A stretch of 64,000 nucleotides of DNA from Aegilops tauschii subsp. strangulata (Eukaryota; Streptophyta; Magnoliopsida; Poales; Poaceae). Shown here in pieces: positions 43,487 through 55,858 of the stretch. Position numbers and translations under genes: made by a program. Positions within the stretch are counted from its first letter, which is position 1. Each line of letters opens with the position of its first letter. The stretch covers positions 193,844,788 through 193,908,787 of the forward strand of contig NC_053036.3 of NCBI RefSeq assembly GCF_002575655.3. Reading direction: 5' to 3'. The notes beneath the pieces were generated by a model that was given only the letters and a program-made list of their open reading frames with translations, had not been told where the DNA came from and made no database searches.

Positions 43487-46449
43487 TCAAGTGTAATAAG
43501 GCCGAAGCTGAGCTATATTCCATGGCCGGCGGGTCTCCTCCTCCGACTTACGTGAATCTTTGTGCTCTCGAATATCGATGAGGTAGTATGACCCGTTGTG
43601 CAAGTTCTTGCTGACCATAAAGGGCCCTTCCCAAGGTGGGGATAACTTGTGTGCATCTGTTTGATCCTGGATGAGCCGGAGCACCAAGTCACCTTCCTGA
43701 AGGGTTCTGGACTTAACCCGGCGGCTGTGATAGCGGCGCAGGTCTTGTTGGTAAATCACCGAGCGAGCTGCTGCTATATCACGTTGTTCATCCAGCAAGT
43801 CAAGAGCATCCTGACGCGCTTGTTCATTGTCCGTCTCAACATAAGCCGCCACACGAGGCGAATCATGACGGATGTCGCTAGGGAGAACCGCCTCGGCTCC
43901 ATAAACCATGAAGAAAGGCGTATAACCCGTAGACCTATTAGGAGTAGTATTGATGCTCCATATCACGGAGGGTAACTCCTCCACCCAAAAACCCGGCGTC
44001 CGCTGCAAGGGGACCAAAAGCCGGGGCTTGATGCCTTTCAAGATTTCCTGATTGGCTCTCTCAACTTGACCATTGGATTGGGGGTGAGCCACTGATGAAA
44101 CATCAAGTCGAATATGCTCTCGTTGACAAAATTCTTCCATGGCGCCTTTAGACAGATTGGTACCATTGTCAGTTATAATGCTGTGTGGAAAACCAAAGCG
44201 AAATATCACCTTTTTCATGAACTGAACTGCCGTGGCTGCATCACACTTACTAACTGGCTCTGCCTCAACCCACTTTGTGAACTTGTCAACCGCCACCAAG
44301 AGGTGGGTCTTCTTATCTTTGGACCTTTTGAAAGGTCCAACCATATCAAGCCCCCAGACTGCAAACGGCCTAGTGATTGGAATCATCCTCAACTCTTGAG
44401 CCGGCACGTGAGCACGTCTTGAGAACTTCTGACAACCGTCACATTTATTGACTAAATCCTCTGCATCAGCATGAGCCGTCAGCCAATAAAAACCGTGACG
44501 AAAAGCTTTGGCCACAAGGGATTTTGAGCCGGCATGATGGCCACAATCCCCCTCGTGAATCTCTCGTAAAATTTCTTGCCCTTCCTCAGGGGAAACACAA
44601 CGCTGAAAAGCCCCAGTGACACTGCGATGATGCAACTCGCCATTGGCAATTATCATTGACTTAGACCACCGAGTTATTTGTCTGGCCAAAATTTCATCCT
44701 CAGGCAATTCTCCCCGGGTCATGTAAGCCAAGTATGGCACTGTCCAATCTGGGATAACATGAAGAGCCGCCACCAACTGTGCTTCAGGGTCTAGAACAGC
44801 CAAGTCTTCCTCTGTAGGTAACTTGACAGAAGGGTTATGCAGAATATCCAAGAAAGTATTAGGCGGCACCGGCTTTCGCTGAGAGCCCAGCCGGCTTAAG
44901 GCATCAGCCGCCTCGTTCTTTCTGCGGTCAATGTGCTCTACTTGGTAACCCTGAAAATGTCCGGCAATGTCATCAACTTCACGGCGATAAGCCGCCATGA
45001 GGGGGTCCTTGGAATCCCACTTGCCTGATACTTGTTGGGCCACCAAATCTGAGTCGCCAAAGCACCTTACCCGGCTTAAGCTCATCTCCTTAGCCATCCG
45101 AAGACCATGGAGCAAGGCCTCGTACTCAGCTGCATTGTTAGTACAGGGAAACATCAACCGTAGTACATAACAAAATTTGTCACCTCGAGGGGAAGCTAAC
45201 ACAACTCCAGCCCCCGAGCCCTCCAATTGCCTGGACCCGTCGAAGTGAATAGTCCAGTATGTATTATCCGGTTTCTCTTCAGGCATCTACAGCTCTGTCC
45301 AATCGTTGATGAAATCTACCAATGCTTGTGATTTGATAGCCGTGCGTGGCACATACTTTAGACCATGAGGCCCAAGTTCAATGGCCCACTTAGCGACTCT
45401 TCCTGTGGCTTCTCTGTTTTGGATGATATCTCCTAAAGGAGCAGAACTAACAACAGTGATAGGGTGGCCCTGGAAATATTGCTTAAGCTTCCGGCTTGCC
45501 ATGAACACCCCATAAACAAGCTTCTGCCAATGTGGATACCGTTGCTTGGACTCAATGAGTACTTCGCTGACGTAGTAAACCGGCCGCTGAACTGGATGTT
45601 CCTTACCCGCCTCCTTGCGCTCCACCACGACGGCCACACTGACGACTCGTGTGTTAGCGGCTACATACAACAATAAGGGCTCCTTATCGACAGGAGCAGC
45701 AAGAACTGGCGGCTCAGCTAACTGTCTTTTCAAATCCTCAAAAGCAGCATTAGCAGCATCACTCCAGACAAAGTCATCTGTTTTCTTCATCATCTGATAT
45801 AGTGGTATGGCCTTTTCGCCCAACCGGCTTATAAACCGACTCAAAGCAGCGATGCGACCCGCCAGACGCTGGACGTCATTTATGCACGCCGGCTTAGCCA
45901 GAGAGGTGATTGCCTTGATCTTCTCCGGGTTAGCTTCAATGCCTCTGTGAGAAACCAGAAAACCCAAGAGCTTGCCTGCAGGAACACCAAACACACACTT
46001 GGCCGGATTAAGCATCATCTTGTAGACCCGGAGATTACCAAAGGTCTCCCTCAGATCGTCTATCAAGGTCTCCTTCTCTCTGGATTTTACCACAATATCA
46101 TCCACATAGGCATGAACGTTGCGCCCAATCTGATTATGAAGACAATTCTGTACACACCGCTGGTAAGTCTCCTGGGCGCTCTTGAGCCCAAACGGCATAG
46201 ACACATAACAGAAGGCTCCAAAAGGGGTAATGAACGCCGTCTTCTCTTGGTCCTTAACTGCCATTTTGATCTGATGGTATCCAGAGTAAGCATCCAAAAA
46301 ACTTAAACGCTCACAACCCACCGTAGCATCAATAATTTGATCAATACGAGGGAGAGCAAAAGGATCAGCCGGACAAGCATTGTTTAAATCCGTATAATCC
46401 ACACACATACGCCAGGTGCCGTTCTTCTTGAGCACAAGCACCGGGTTAG
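43487..46449 (-). pseudogene. Element A pol, downstream segment (RT, RNase H, second RNase H, integrase)
   Basis: Continues pol from the solo LTR insertion. RT: GTWRMCVDYTDLN, FLDAYSGYHQIKMA, active site YVDDIVV. RT-linked RNase H: RPVYYVSEVLIESKQRYPHW. A second, RNase HI-like domain follows: IHFDGSRQLEGSGAGVVLAS, CTNNAAEYEALLHGLRMA and NEAADALSRL. Integrase: HHCC finger (HEGDCGHH...CDGCQ) and D-D-E core (WGLDMVGPF, ITDNGTNL, SNGQVERANQEI). It ends IAQLRPYYT at 43487. An amber codon at 45287-45289, where element B has CAG, separates the two RNase H domains. The double RNase H is characteristic of the Tat lineage. Confidence 0.9.
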
Positions 46450-49400
46450 TGTCACATCCTAGCTAGTTCATGCATTAGAGTGTTGCATCATGTCTACTTT
46501 TCACAGAAACTTGAAATGGGGATGCCAGAAACCCCCAGCACCCCCTGAACACAACTAGGGTTTACTAAAATCCTTTTCAATGAACCTGAAATGCCCTCCA
46601 TAAATGTTCACCATCTTTGGTCCTGGCTAAAACCCGTGCCAAAAATGGTTTCATATTTTTGGAGGCTATTCTGGATTTTTCACCAAGCCATAAGTATTTG
46701 CATTTGGGCAATTTAAATCCTATAAATATTTTTTAAATGCCCAAATAATCTTGAAGGTATTTTTAGGCTGTTGAGAATAATTTCAAAGGTGCCTCTGAAT
46801 ATTTCCAGGATTTTCCTAAATGAAATAGTATTTCTACTATTTCAAAACACAGAACAGAAATAAATAAAAAGAGAAAACAGAAAGCAGAGAAGGACTTACC
46901 TGGCAGCCCACCTGGCGGCCCAGCACTGTGCTGGCCCGTGGCCAGTCAGCTGCTTGCTCTCGCCAGAGCAGGAAGAGAGGTGACGCCGGCGTGCGCGAGC
47001 TCGCCACGACGCCACCTGCTTGCTGCCTCGCCCGTGGACGAGCTGGACGACCTCCACGACACGCCCCCGAGCCCCTGGACACCCCCTTTCTCCCCCATCG
47101 CCTCTCCCTCGCCTTCCTCCACCATGGCCGACGCAGCCGCTGCCACCTCGCCGGAGTAGCCGTAGCCACCGTCGTCCTCGCGCCGCCCCACCGTGTCCAG
47201 CAGCTCCGCCGTCGCCTTCTCCTTCGAGCAGGTCGAGCCCCGAGCGCTCGCTCGCCCCGAAGCCACTGCTCCGACCTCGCCTTCGCCGCCCATCGCCGAA
47301 GATCTCCTACGCCGTCACCACCACAGCAGTTCGCCCCCGGCCTCGCCGTCCGCTCCGTCGCAACCACCGTGAGCCTGGCCACCTTCCTATCCTCTCCTTT
47401 CTCCCTCTCGAGCTCCATAGCAACTGCACGTAGCTCACCTGCACGCGTCGCCGCCGAGCTCGTCGCCGACGAGGCTCCGGCCATCCAACGGTCGCATCAC
47501 CATGGCCGTTAGCTCCACTGCATCGCCAGGAGCCCGTAGCACCATCGCACGCCCCTCGCCGTGCTCTCTAGCGACGGGTTCGACTACACCCGTACCCCGG
47601 CAGCCGCACGGCTCGTCGCCGGCGTCGATTCCGGCGACCCCGAGCTCCACCACCACCACCAGTCGATGCGGCTTGCTCCCAGCTACGCGTAGGTGCTCTC
47701 CGCCGCCCATTTGGTCGCCGGAGCACGGATCCCGCACCCCACCGCCGCGTCTGGACGTGCCGGCGAGTCAGCGTGGTTTGACCATGGGTTGACCCCCCAG
47801 AGTCACTGACAAGTGGGGCCCGCCTGCTAATTAACCTGGGTTAGATTTAAGTTAATCCTAATTAGTTAATTACCTAACAGTGACATTGACACAGGGGACC
47901 CACACGTCAGGTTTGACCTGGACGACCCCGTTGACCGCTGACGTCATCATGACACACTGCTGACGTAATAAGTAACTTAATTACTGGAATTATTCTTATA
48001 CAGGAAATTCCAGAAATTATCACAAACTTCAAAAAATCATAGAAAATAATCTATAGCTCAGAATGAAAAGATTTATATATGAAAAATGATCAGAAAAATC
48101 CATTCTATCCATCTGTACTGGTTTCATGCATGTTTAAGCAAGTTAACCTACTGTTTAATGCAAAACAAGATAAAGCACTATCATGGGCCATTTATGAACT
48201 TGGAATTTGAATCTTTGATTCAAAATAGTCCAAACCCATCCGGTCTTAGTTGCATTAGCCCAATACATCCATTTTGCCATGTCTCATGCATGCATCATAT
48301 TGTTGCACTTGCTTGGTGTTGATTGTGCTTCGATGTGTTCATTGTGGTAGGTTCTGCCTCCGAGGATATTCACGAGTATCCAACTGAAGGGCAGTATCCC
48401 ACCACCACTCCGTCAGGCAAGCAACCCATTGATCATTTCGATACAAACCCATCTTCTCGCTTCTGCTCTCATTTACTACATTAAGACAACGCGATTCAAA
48501 CTGCTGTGTGTTGCGGTAGTTGAACCCACTTTCCTTTGCATGACCTGTCATTGCCACAGTAACTAGATGAAACCCACTAGCATGTGTAGGAGTTGATTGA
48601 GCCATGTTGTGTTCCTACAATGCTATGCTTGCTACGCTTAGAGTCGTGTCAGGTCTGGCTCATCAGGGTGATGAACTAGAGTGAAAGCGTGTGTTGGTAA
48701 TGAGAGTGAGGTGTTGAATACGATTTGGTAAAGGTATCGATGGGAGGCCATGTAGGAGTACATGGTGGGTTGTTTCATTGAGACCGTCCCTAAGAACTGA
48801 GATCTGTATGCGTGATTTAAGATTCAGCTACTACCACGCATTGGGCCCGAAACCAATGGACCCCCTCGGCTTCTTAATCACCCTTGTCCTCTGTCCAGGA
48901 GTTGCACGTAGTTTCTGGTGTTTGTAGTAAGCTGGAGGCCGTGGACAGCGCTGACCAAGGGGTGGGCTATGATGCGGTAGGCTCGTGGCCCGGTGTATCG
49001 AGTCGCCCGTTTGGTGTCTCGGGAACCCTGCACACATCGTTCGGGGCCGTATGTGGAAACCTCGGCCGGACTCCCTATGGATGGAACCTGAATAGGCGAT
49101 AAACCTGGACTAGAGACTCGAGTGTTTAGGTAGGCTGTGGCCGACACCCTCGCTGGGCTTCCGCTTGAAGGTTGCCGAGTACACACTGTGTAAACGGTGG
49201 TAAGTGGTGAGAGCGTGTGTGACGAAGTACACCCCTGCAGGGTATAAAACTATTCGAATAGCCGCGTCCGCGGTAAAGGACTACTTGGTCTTCTTATGCA
49301 GTTCATAGACAAGTAAATGGATACTATTAAAAGCCTCAAGATAAGTGTGAGTACCGCGGATGGCCCTCTCGTGGGATGACGAGGGAGGATCCACGGTGGA

Positions 49401-50498
49401 GTATTGAAATGGTGATTAGTGGACTCGTGTGCGAAAACTATTTCACAAGTGGTGTCTCGTAGGATAGCTTAGCCAAGAGTCAAAGCTGGCTTGCTGCAAT
49501 AACTCCACTACCTTCTTGAGAATGAACATGTATAGTAGGATCTGTTGTAAGACTTGCTGAGTACCTTTGTACTCATGTTGCTTCAATTACTGTTTTCAGA
49601 CGACAGCACCGCCCCTTCCGATGGGTTCTATGTAGAACTCGACGACGACGAGTGACTTGCCACCCAGGTGGTGATCTAGGCTTGTGAAGGGCCTACGTAG
49701 ATAGACAGGCTTCGTCAAGCCTTCTTTCTTTCTAGTGTCTGTACCCAGACAAGTTGCTTCCGCATGTGCTTGTATGATTGTATGACTTGAGTGTCGGGTC
49801 ATGTGACCCCTATCTGTATGAACAAGTTATGTAAGGCTCTCTGGAGCCCTTTAAATAAAGTACTTTGAGTTGTAGAGTTTTGTTGTGATGCCATGTTGTA
49901 TTTGCACATATCGAGCATATTGTGTGTATGATTGAAATGCTTGGTATGTGTGGGATCCGACAATCTAGTTGTTTATCCTTGGCAGCCTCTCTTATGGGGA
50001 AATGTAGTCTAGTGCCTCCTGGAGCCATAGTAGTCCGCTACAGCCCGGTTCACCGGAGTCCTGCTAGCCCAGCACTACTGCTCTGGACACTTGACTGGCC
50101 GGCATGTGATTCATATCGTTCCTGTGTCTGTCCCTTCGGGGAAATGTCACGCGGTGACATCCGGAGTCCTGCCTAGCCTGCTACAGCCCGGGTTCCCGGA
50201 GTCCTGTTAGCCCAGTGCTACAGCCCGGCTTCACACGCTGCTGACCGACACGTTCGATGTTGATTCATGTATGCCTGTCCCCATACGTTAGTGCCGCCTT
50301 GGGTTCACGACTAGCCATGTCGGCCCGGGTTCTCTGTCATATGGATGCTAGCGACATTGTCATATACGTGAGCCAAAAGGCGCAAACGGTCCCGGGCCAT
50401 GGTAAGGCGACACCCGTGGGAGTACCGTGCGTGAGGCCGCAATGTGATATGAGGTGTTACAGGCTAGATCGGTGTGACTTAGAATCGGGGTCCTGACA
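46450..50498. mobile_element. 4,049-bp solo LTR in the pol gene of element A
   Basis: Starts TGTCACATCCTAGCTAGTTC and ends GAATCGGGGTCCTGACA (TGTCA/TGACA tips). It is flanked by perfect 5-bp duplications gttag (46445-46449, 50499-50503). No second copy of the start sequence occurs inside, so it is a single long LTR. It contains a CG-rich block (46.9-47.75 kb) with long but meaningless ORFs, a TATA-like tataaaac near 49241 and a CT-rich 3' end. An LTR this long recalls Sukkula/Erika-type elements, but I cannot confirm the family. Confidence 0.9.
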
Positions 50499-50503
50499 GT
50501 TAG

Positions 50504-51147
50504 CTAGCCATTCTGGATGAAAGACTTCAACGATGAACCCGGCCGCCAAGAGCCGGGCTACTTCCTCACCAATGGCTTTCCGCCTCTCCTCATTAAACCG
50601 CCGGAGAAATTGCTTGATTGGCTTAAATTTCGGATCAATATTAAGAGTGTGCTCAGCGAGTTCTCTCGGTACACCCGGCATGTCGGAAGGTTTCCATGCA
50701 AAGATGTCCCGGTTCTCACGGATGAACTCGATGAGCGCGCTTTCCTATTTAGGATCCAGATTGCACTGATGCCGAACTGCTTAGATGAGTCGCCTGGCAC
50801 AAAGTCAATAAGCTTAGTCTCAACGGCCGACTTAAATTTCATTACCGGCTCATGCTCTGTGGTCGGCTTTTTCAAAGACGTCATATCTGCCGGGTCAACA
50901 TTATCTAAAACTTTAATTCCTCTGTCGCACAAACAGATTCAGCGTAAGCAGCGTCACCTTCCTCGCACTCCAAGGCTATCTTTCGGCTGCCATGAACCGT
51001 AATGGTCCCATTGTGACCCGGCATCTTGAGCTGCAAATATACGTAACACGGCCGTGCCATGAACTTGGCGTAAGCCGGCCGCCCAAATAAGGCATGGTAC
51101 GGGCTTCTTATCTTAACCACCTCAAAGGTTAGTTTTTCCGCCATCTA
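50504..51147 (-). pseudogene. Element A pol, upstream segment
   Basis: Between protease and RT: MAEKLTFEVVKIRSPYHALF, RPAYAKFMARPCYVYLQLKM, then PGVPRELAEHTLNIDP and RFNEERRKAIGEEVARLLAA, up to HPEWLAN where the solo LTR cuts in. Amber codons at 51145-51147 (upstream of MAEKL) and 50745-50747 (after LDPK) are both shared with element B. A 4-base loss near 50908 shifts the frame in A only. Confidence 0.85.
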
Positions 51148-52759
51148 GTTGTACTCATCTCCAAAGGCTACTTCCAGCTCGATCTTACCGACTGGATATG
51201 CCGACTTGTCGGGCACCACGCCATGGAAAACAGTATTGGACTGGCTGAGGTTTTTATCAGTTAATCCCATACGACGGAAGGTCTCATAATAGAGGATGTT
51301 GATGCTACTGCCTCCGTCCATGAGTACCTTAGTGAATTTATACCCACCAACTTGAGGAGCCACCACCAAGGCCAGGTGACCTGGATTATCAACCCAGGGA
51401 GGGTGATTTTCCCTACTCCATACAATCGGCTGCTCAGACCATCGCAAGTAACGTGGAACTGCCGGCTCAACAGCGTTCACAGCCCTCTTATGAAGCTTCT
51501 GGTCTCGCTTGCACAAACTGGTAGTAAACACATGATACTGTCCACTATTGAGCTGCTTTGGATGGGTCTGGTAAGCCCCCTGCTGCTGCTGCTGATTACC
51601 CTGGCCAGATTGCTGGTTAAAACCACCGTGATTACCTTGAGAATTCTGAAAATTGGAATTTGAACTGCCGCCCAGGCCATGAAAGCCGCCGCCACCTGAG
51701 CCGCCGCCCTGCCCATTGTTACCATGAACATGTTCGAATTCTTGAAAGCTTTCATGATCGCGCAGTCTTTCCATAGATGAGTGGCCGGCTTCTCCCTAGA
51801 GCCATGCCTTGGGCAGGGCTCATTTAACAATTGCTCAAGCGTCGGGCCTGACCCGCCGGACCGGGGAGGCTGTCTCCCCTTACGTCGGTGATTGTTACCC
51901 TGCGTGTTGGTGTTGGCCACAAACTCCATACCATCATCGGCCTTACGCTTATTACCTCCCTGACTCGCCGGGTTATGCTGAGGGCCCTTGCCGTTGCCAT
52001 TATTCTTTCCCTTCCCTGTCTTTTCCTCATCAGACGCGGGATCCTTGGTACTATCAGAGTCGGCGTACTTGACCAGAGCCGCCATTAGCGTACCCATATC
52101 ATTGCAATCGCGCTTGAGCCGCCCAAGCTTCATCTTCAGGGGCGCAAAACGACAATTTTGCTCCAACATCAAGACCGCAGAGCCGGCATCCATCTTATCA
52201 GACGAATGTATTATTTCTTTGACCCGATGTACCCAATGGGTTGTAGACTCGCCCTCTTGCTGCTTGCAGTTAGTCAAATCCACAATTGACATAGATTTCC
52301 TACATGTATCTTTGAAGTTTTGGATGAACCGGGCTTTCAGCTCTGCCCATGATCCGATGGAATTAGGTGGCAGTCCCTTCAACCAAGTGCGGGCAGTCCC
52401 ATCCAACATCATGGTGAAGTATTTGGCCATTGCCGCTTCGCTGACCTCCAGCAACTCCATAGCCATCTCGTAGCTTTCAATCCATGCTCCGGGCTGTAAA
52501 TCAGCCGTGTAATTAGGTACCTTCCTAGGTCCTTTGAAATCCTTGGGCAGACGTTCGTTACGGAGAGCCGACACCAGACAAGGGACACCTCCGGTCCTTG
52601 TAGCTATGCCTGCCTCGATAGAAGCCATCGGATAAACCGGGAGGGGTTGGTAAGCTGTCAGCTGAGCCGCCTGCTCCGCCTCTTGACGTGCTCTGTCTTG
52701 GTCTACCGCGTTAAAGGCTCCATTATGCGCCGGGCCATGGTCAGCTAGCAAGTCACGGC
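51148..52759 (-). pseudogene. Element A gag and protease, 5' end missing
   Basis: From the junction with element B (52759), the frame runs through the Retrotransposon_gag domain: NYTADLQPGAWIESYEMAME, MMLDGTARTWLKGLPPNSIG and ELKARFIQNFKDTCRKSMSI. It continues through a basic linker to PTLEQLLNEPCPRHGSREK. A shift near 51730 moves the frame; the protease follows (VLMDGGSSINILYYETFRRM, active-site D-G-G). The first third of gag, present in element B, is absent because B inserted here. Confidence 0.88.
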
Positions 52760-53278
52760 TATTGAGGATATAACCATTAGAGTCACCCGCCCAGGAGGGG
52801 CCGGGTTACGTCATAATGATCATCACGTGAAGCCCAGTACCAAGCTTGACGATGGCGGGTCAGTAATGGGCTTAAGACCCGGAGGCGGCTTAAGGCCCGT
52901 AGTGATAAACCGCCGTTATGGCAAGACTTGTAGTGTAAGGCAAGAGTAGTTAAGAGTCCGAGCCGGACACTGTTATAAGCCGGCTGGGACTCTGAGAGCC
53001 GCTGGGCGTCAACCTCTCTATATAAAGGGACGACCCGGCGGCGGTTCAGGACAAGTAAGATCAGATCGATAGCCAAGCAGAGCGGTTTAGCTCCTGGTCA
53101 TCGAAACCCTAAGTAATACCACCTCAACTGGACGTAGGCTTTTACCTTCACCGTAAGGGGCCGAACCAGTATAATCCTCGTGTCCCTTGTCCCGTTTAAC
53201 CCCTTTAGGCTTCCGAGCTGCGATGGCTCCATGACTAAGTCCTTGCACGAGGACATCTGCCGTGACAATTCCACGACA
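52760..53278 (+). repeat. 5' LTR of element B
   Basis: 519 bp. The start reads tattgaggatataaccatta, with the family's TGTTGGGGATATAGC start mutated, and the end reads cgtgacaattccacgaca. TATA box tatataaa at 53019-53026. Promoter, R and polyadenylation region are in the same order as in the element A LTR, but the upstream 150 bp has diverged strongly. Confidence 0.9.
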
Positions 53279-53280
53279 GT

Positions 53281-53298
53281 TGGCGCCCACCATGGGGC
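53281..53298 (+). promoter_or_regulatory. Primer-binding site of element B
   Basis: TGGCGCCCACCATGGGGC two bases past the LTR. The TGG start pairs with a tRNA 3' CCA; which tRNA is used I cannot say. The gag ATG (53292) lies inside it, which is tight but known in this lineage. Confidence 0.75.
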
Positions 53299-55855
53299 CA
53301 GCGCACGGTGGATTTGAGTTCTTGAAGGGCAGCTTCGAAGGGCTCAAGGGATACGCTGTGGGTCAGATGACCAAGAGTCGTCGCGGCAAGCTCTACATCG
53401 ACGATGCAAACTGGGGCCCCGACGCCGGCTCAATCGAGTACGGGTACCGGGTCCCCTTCGGCGGAATCCATGTCTTCATTGGCAAGATTGGTGAGCCGGG
53501 CCCTGAGCCGGACCTCTGCGTCGATCTCATCGAGACGGCTCAGCGTGCACGACCCGTCCGGACTCTGCCTGCCTTGAAGCGTGCTTTCGTGGGATGCGTC
53601 CATGGAGGACTCTCTGAAGGATCTGGGTCTGGCGATGAGACGGCCGCTCGCTCTGACGGCGAGTCATCCACAGAGGAGACCAACTCGTTGTACCAACTTC
53701 AAGATGGCAGGCTCAGGGGTTGTTCCGATGGCGACAGTATTCCGGACCCCTTTGAGCCGCCGAGCCGGGTTGGAATCTTTATGGCCGGCGCACAACCTGT
53801 TCAAAACCCCGCCGCCGGGGTAGGAAGCCCTGTGCACTCGCCGGCTCAGGTGCTGATGGATCTCATAGACAAGATGACGGCCCTGTTAATCGCTACGGTC
53901 GCCCCAGCGGATCAAGCTCAGCATGACGCGGAGGTGGCACAGTTAAAGCTGGATCTAGCAAAAGCCAAGGAGGATCTGGCGGTGGAAGGGATCAGGATGG
54001 CTGCAGAGAGGGCGGCTCTCGACGCCCAGACTCAGCTGATTCAGGCGCAGTCTTTCCGGCTCACGATGGATCAGAACGCATCCAATGAGATCATGAGAAG
54101 GAGGCATCAAAAGGCTCAATCTCGACTCCCTCCGGTTTACGATCCTCGAAACCTCTTCAACACGCCTGGTGCAGGGCCCAGTAACCCGCCAGAGATCACG
54201 GCGCCCGGGGCTGGAACGCCAATTCAGCCCCAAGTGATGGGGCCTCCCCGGGTGAACACTACCCCGCCTCAGTACGTGCCAATACCACCGGGTCATTATG
54301 CCAACCCGTTGGAAAACATGGTCGCCGCGGCGGCGCGACTGGCGGCTCTCCCAATCGAGGGCGACTCTCCAACGGCGGTCGAAACCCGCTGGGTCAGAGA
54401 ACTCCTTTAGACGGCTCTGGCACAACAGGAGGCATATTCATATAGCCGGGACAGGATTTATTCAACCCCTCGTCCAGGCCGGAGCCCAAGTTATAGCAGA
54501 CACATGGTCTCAGCGACCGGCTCAAGCAACGTCCGACGCCGTGACTTGCCTCCTGGCCATGGCCCGGTTCATAATGGAGCTTTTAACGCGGTAGACCAAG
54601 ACAGAGCACGGCAAGAGGCAGAGCAGGCGCCTCAGTTGACGGCTTACCAGCCCCTCCCGGTTTATCCGACGGCTTCTATCGAAGCGGGTATACCTACGAG
54701 GACCGGAGGTGTCCCCTGTCTGGTGCCAGCTCTCCGTAATGAACGTCTTCCCAAGGATTTCAAAGGACCTAGGAAGGTACCTAATTACACGGCTGATTTA
54801 CAGCCCGGGGCCTGGATCGAGAGCTACGAGATGGCTATGGAGTTGCTGGAGGTCAGCGAAGCGGCAATGGCCAAATACTTCACCATGATGTTGGATGGAA
54901 CTGCCCGCATTTGGTTGAAAGGACTGCCGCCTAATTCTATCGGGTCGTGGGCGGAGCTAAAAGCCCGGTTCATCCAAAACTTCAAAGATACATGTAGGCA
55001 ATCTATGTCAATTGTGGATTTGACTAACTGCAAGCAGCAGGAGGGTGAGTCTACAACCCATTGGGTTCGCCGGGTCAAAGAGATAATACATTCATCTGAT
55101 AAGATGGATGCCGGCTCTGCAGTCTTAATGTTGGAGCAGAATTGTCGTTTTGCGCCCCTGAAGATGAAGCTCGGGCGGCTCAAGCGCGATTGCAATGATA
55201 TGGGTACGCTGATGGTGGCTCTGGTCAAGTACGCCGACTCTGATAGTACCAAGGATCCCGCGTCGGATGATGAAAGGACAGGGAAGGGAAAACGGAATGG
55301 CAATGGCAAGGGCCCCCGGCATAACCCGACGAACCAGGGAGGTAACAAGCGTAAAGCTGATGGCAGTATGGAGTTTGTAGCCAACGCCAATTCACAGGGT
55401 AACAACCACTGACGTAAGGGGAGACCACCTCCCCGAGCCGGCGGGTCAGGCCCGACGCTTGAGCAGTTGTTGAATGAGCCCTGTCCAAGGCATGACTCTA
55501 GGGAAAAGCCGGCCACTCATCTATGGAAGGACTGCGCAATCATGAAGGCCTTTAAAAATTCCAATGCTTTCAATGGCAACAATGGCCCGGGCGGCTGCTC
55601 AGGCGCCGACGGCTTTCATGGCCCGGGCGGCGGCTCAAATTCCAATTCTCAGAATTTTCAAGGGGGCTTTAATCAGCAGTCCGGCCAGGGTCATCATCAT
55701 CAGCAGCAGGGGGATACCAGACCAATCCAAAGCAGCTCAATGGCGGGAAGTATCATGTGTTTACTACCAGTCTGTGCAAGCGAGAGCAGAAGCTCCATAA
55801 AAGGGCTGTGAATGCTATTGAGCCGGCGGTTCCATGCTATTTAAGATGGTCTGAG
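53292..55855 (+). pseudogene. Element B gag, disabled
   Basis: Opens MGPAHGGFEFLKGSFEGLKG. An N-terminal region of about 370 residues ends in a coiled coil (HDAEVAQLKLDLAKAKEDLA). The Retrotransposon_gag domain follows (MMLDGTARIWLKGLPPNSIG), then a Lys/Gly/Asn-rich tail (GKGKRNGNGKGPRHNP) and a Gly/Gln/His-rich stretch. Stops: TAG 54408 and TGA 55410 (from CGA, as element A reads CGA/Arg). A one-base loss near 55711 shifts the frame before protease. Confidence 0.88.
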
Positions 55856-55858
55856 TAG

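Larger units (their letters stand above)
37284..52759 (-). mobile_element. Element A: Tat-like Ty3/gypsy retrotransposon, left part
   Basis: Minus-oriented element whose 3' LTR is at the left (37284-37803). Going right follow an antisense accessory gene, a repeat-rich spacer, pol, and gag. It is interrupted by a solo LTR (46450-50498) in pol and by element B at 52759/52760 in gag. Homology to element B's gag runs right up to that junction, so the start of gag, the 5' LTR and the second aaggg duplication should lie beyond element B, right of the window. Confidence 0.85.

Noticed and set aside
46837..47770. Long overlapping ORFs on both strands in a CG-rich block
   Set aside because: They lie inside a solo LTR, are Ala/Arg/Pro-rich in every frame, and show no domain; open only because stop codons are rare in GC-rich DNA.
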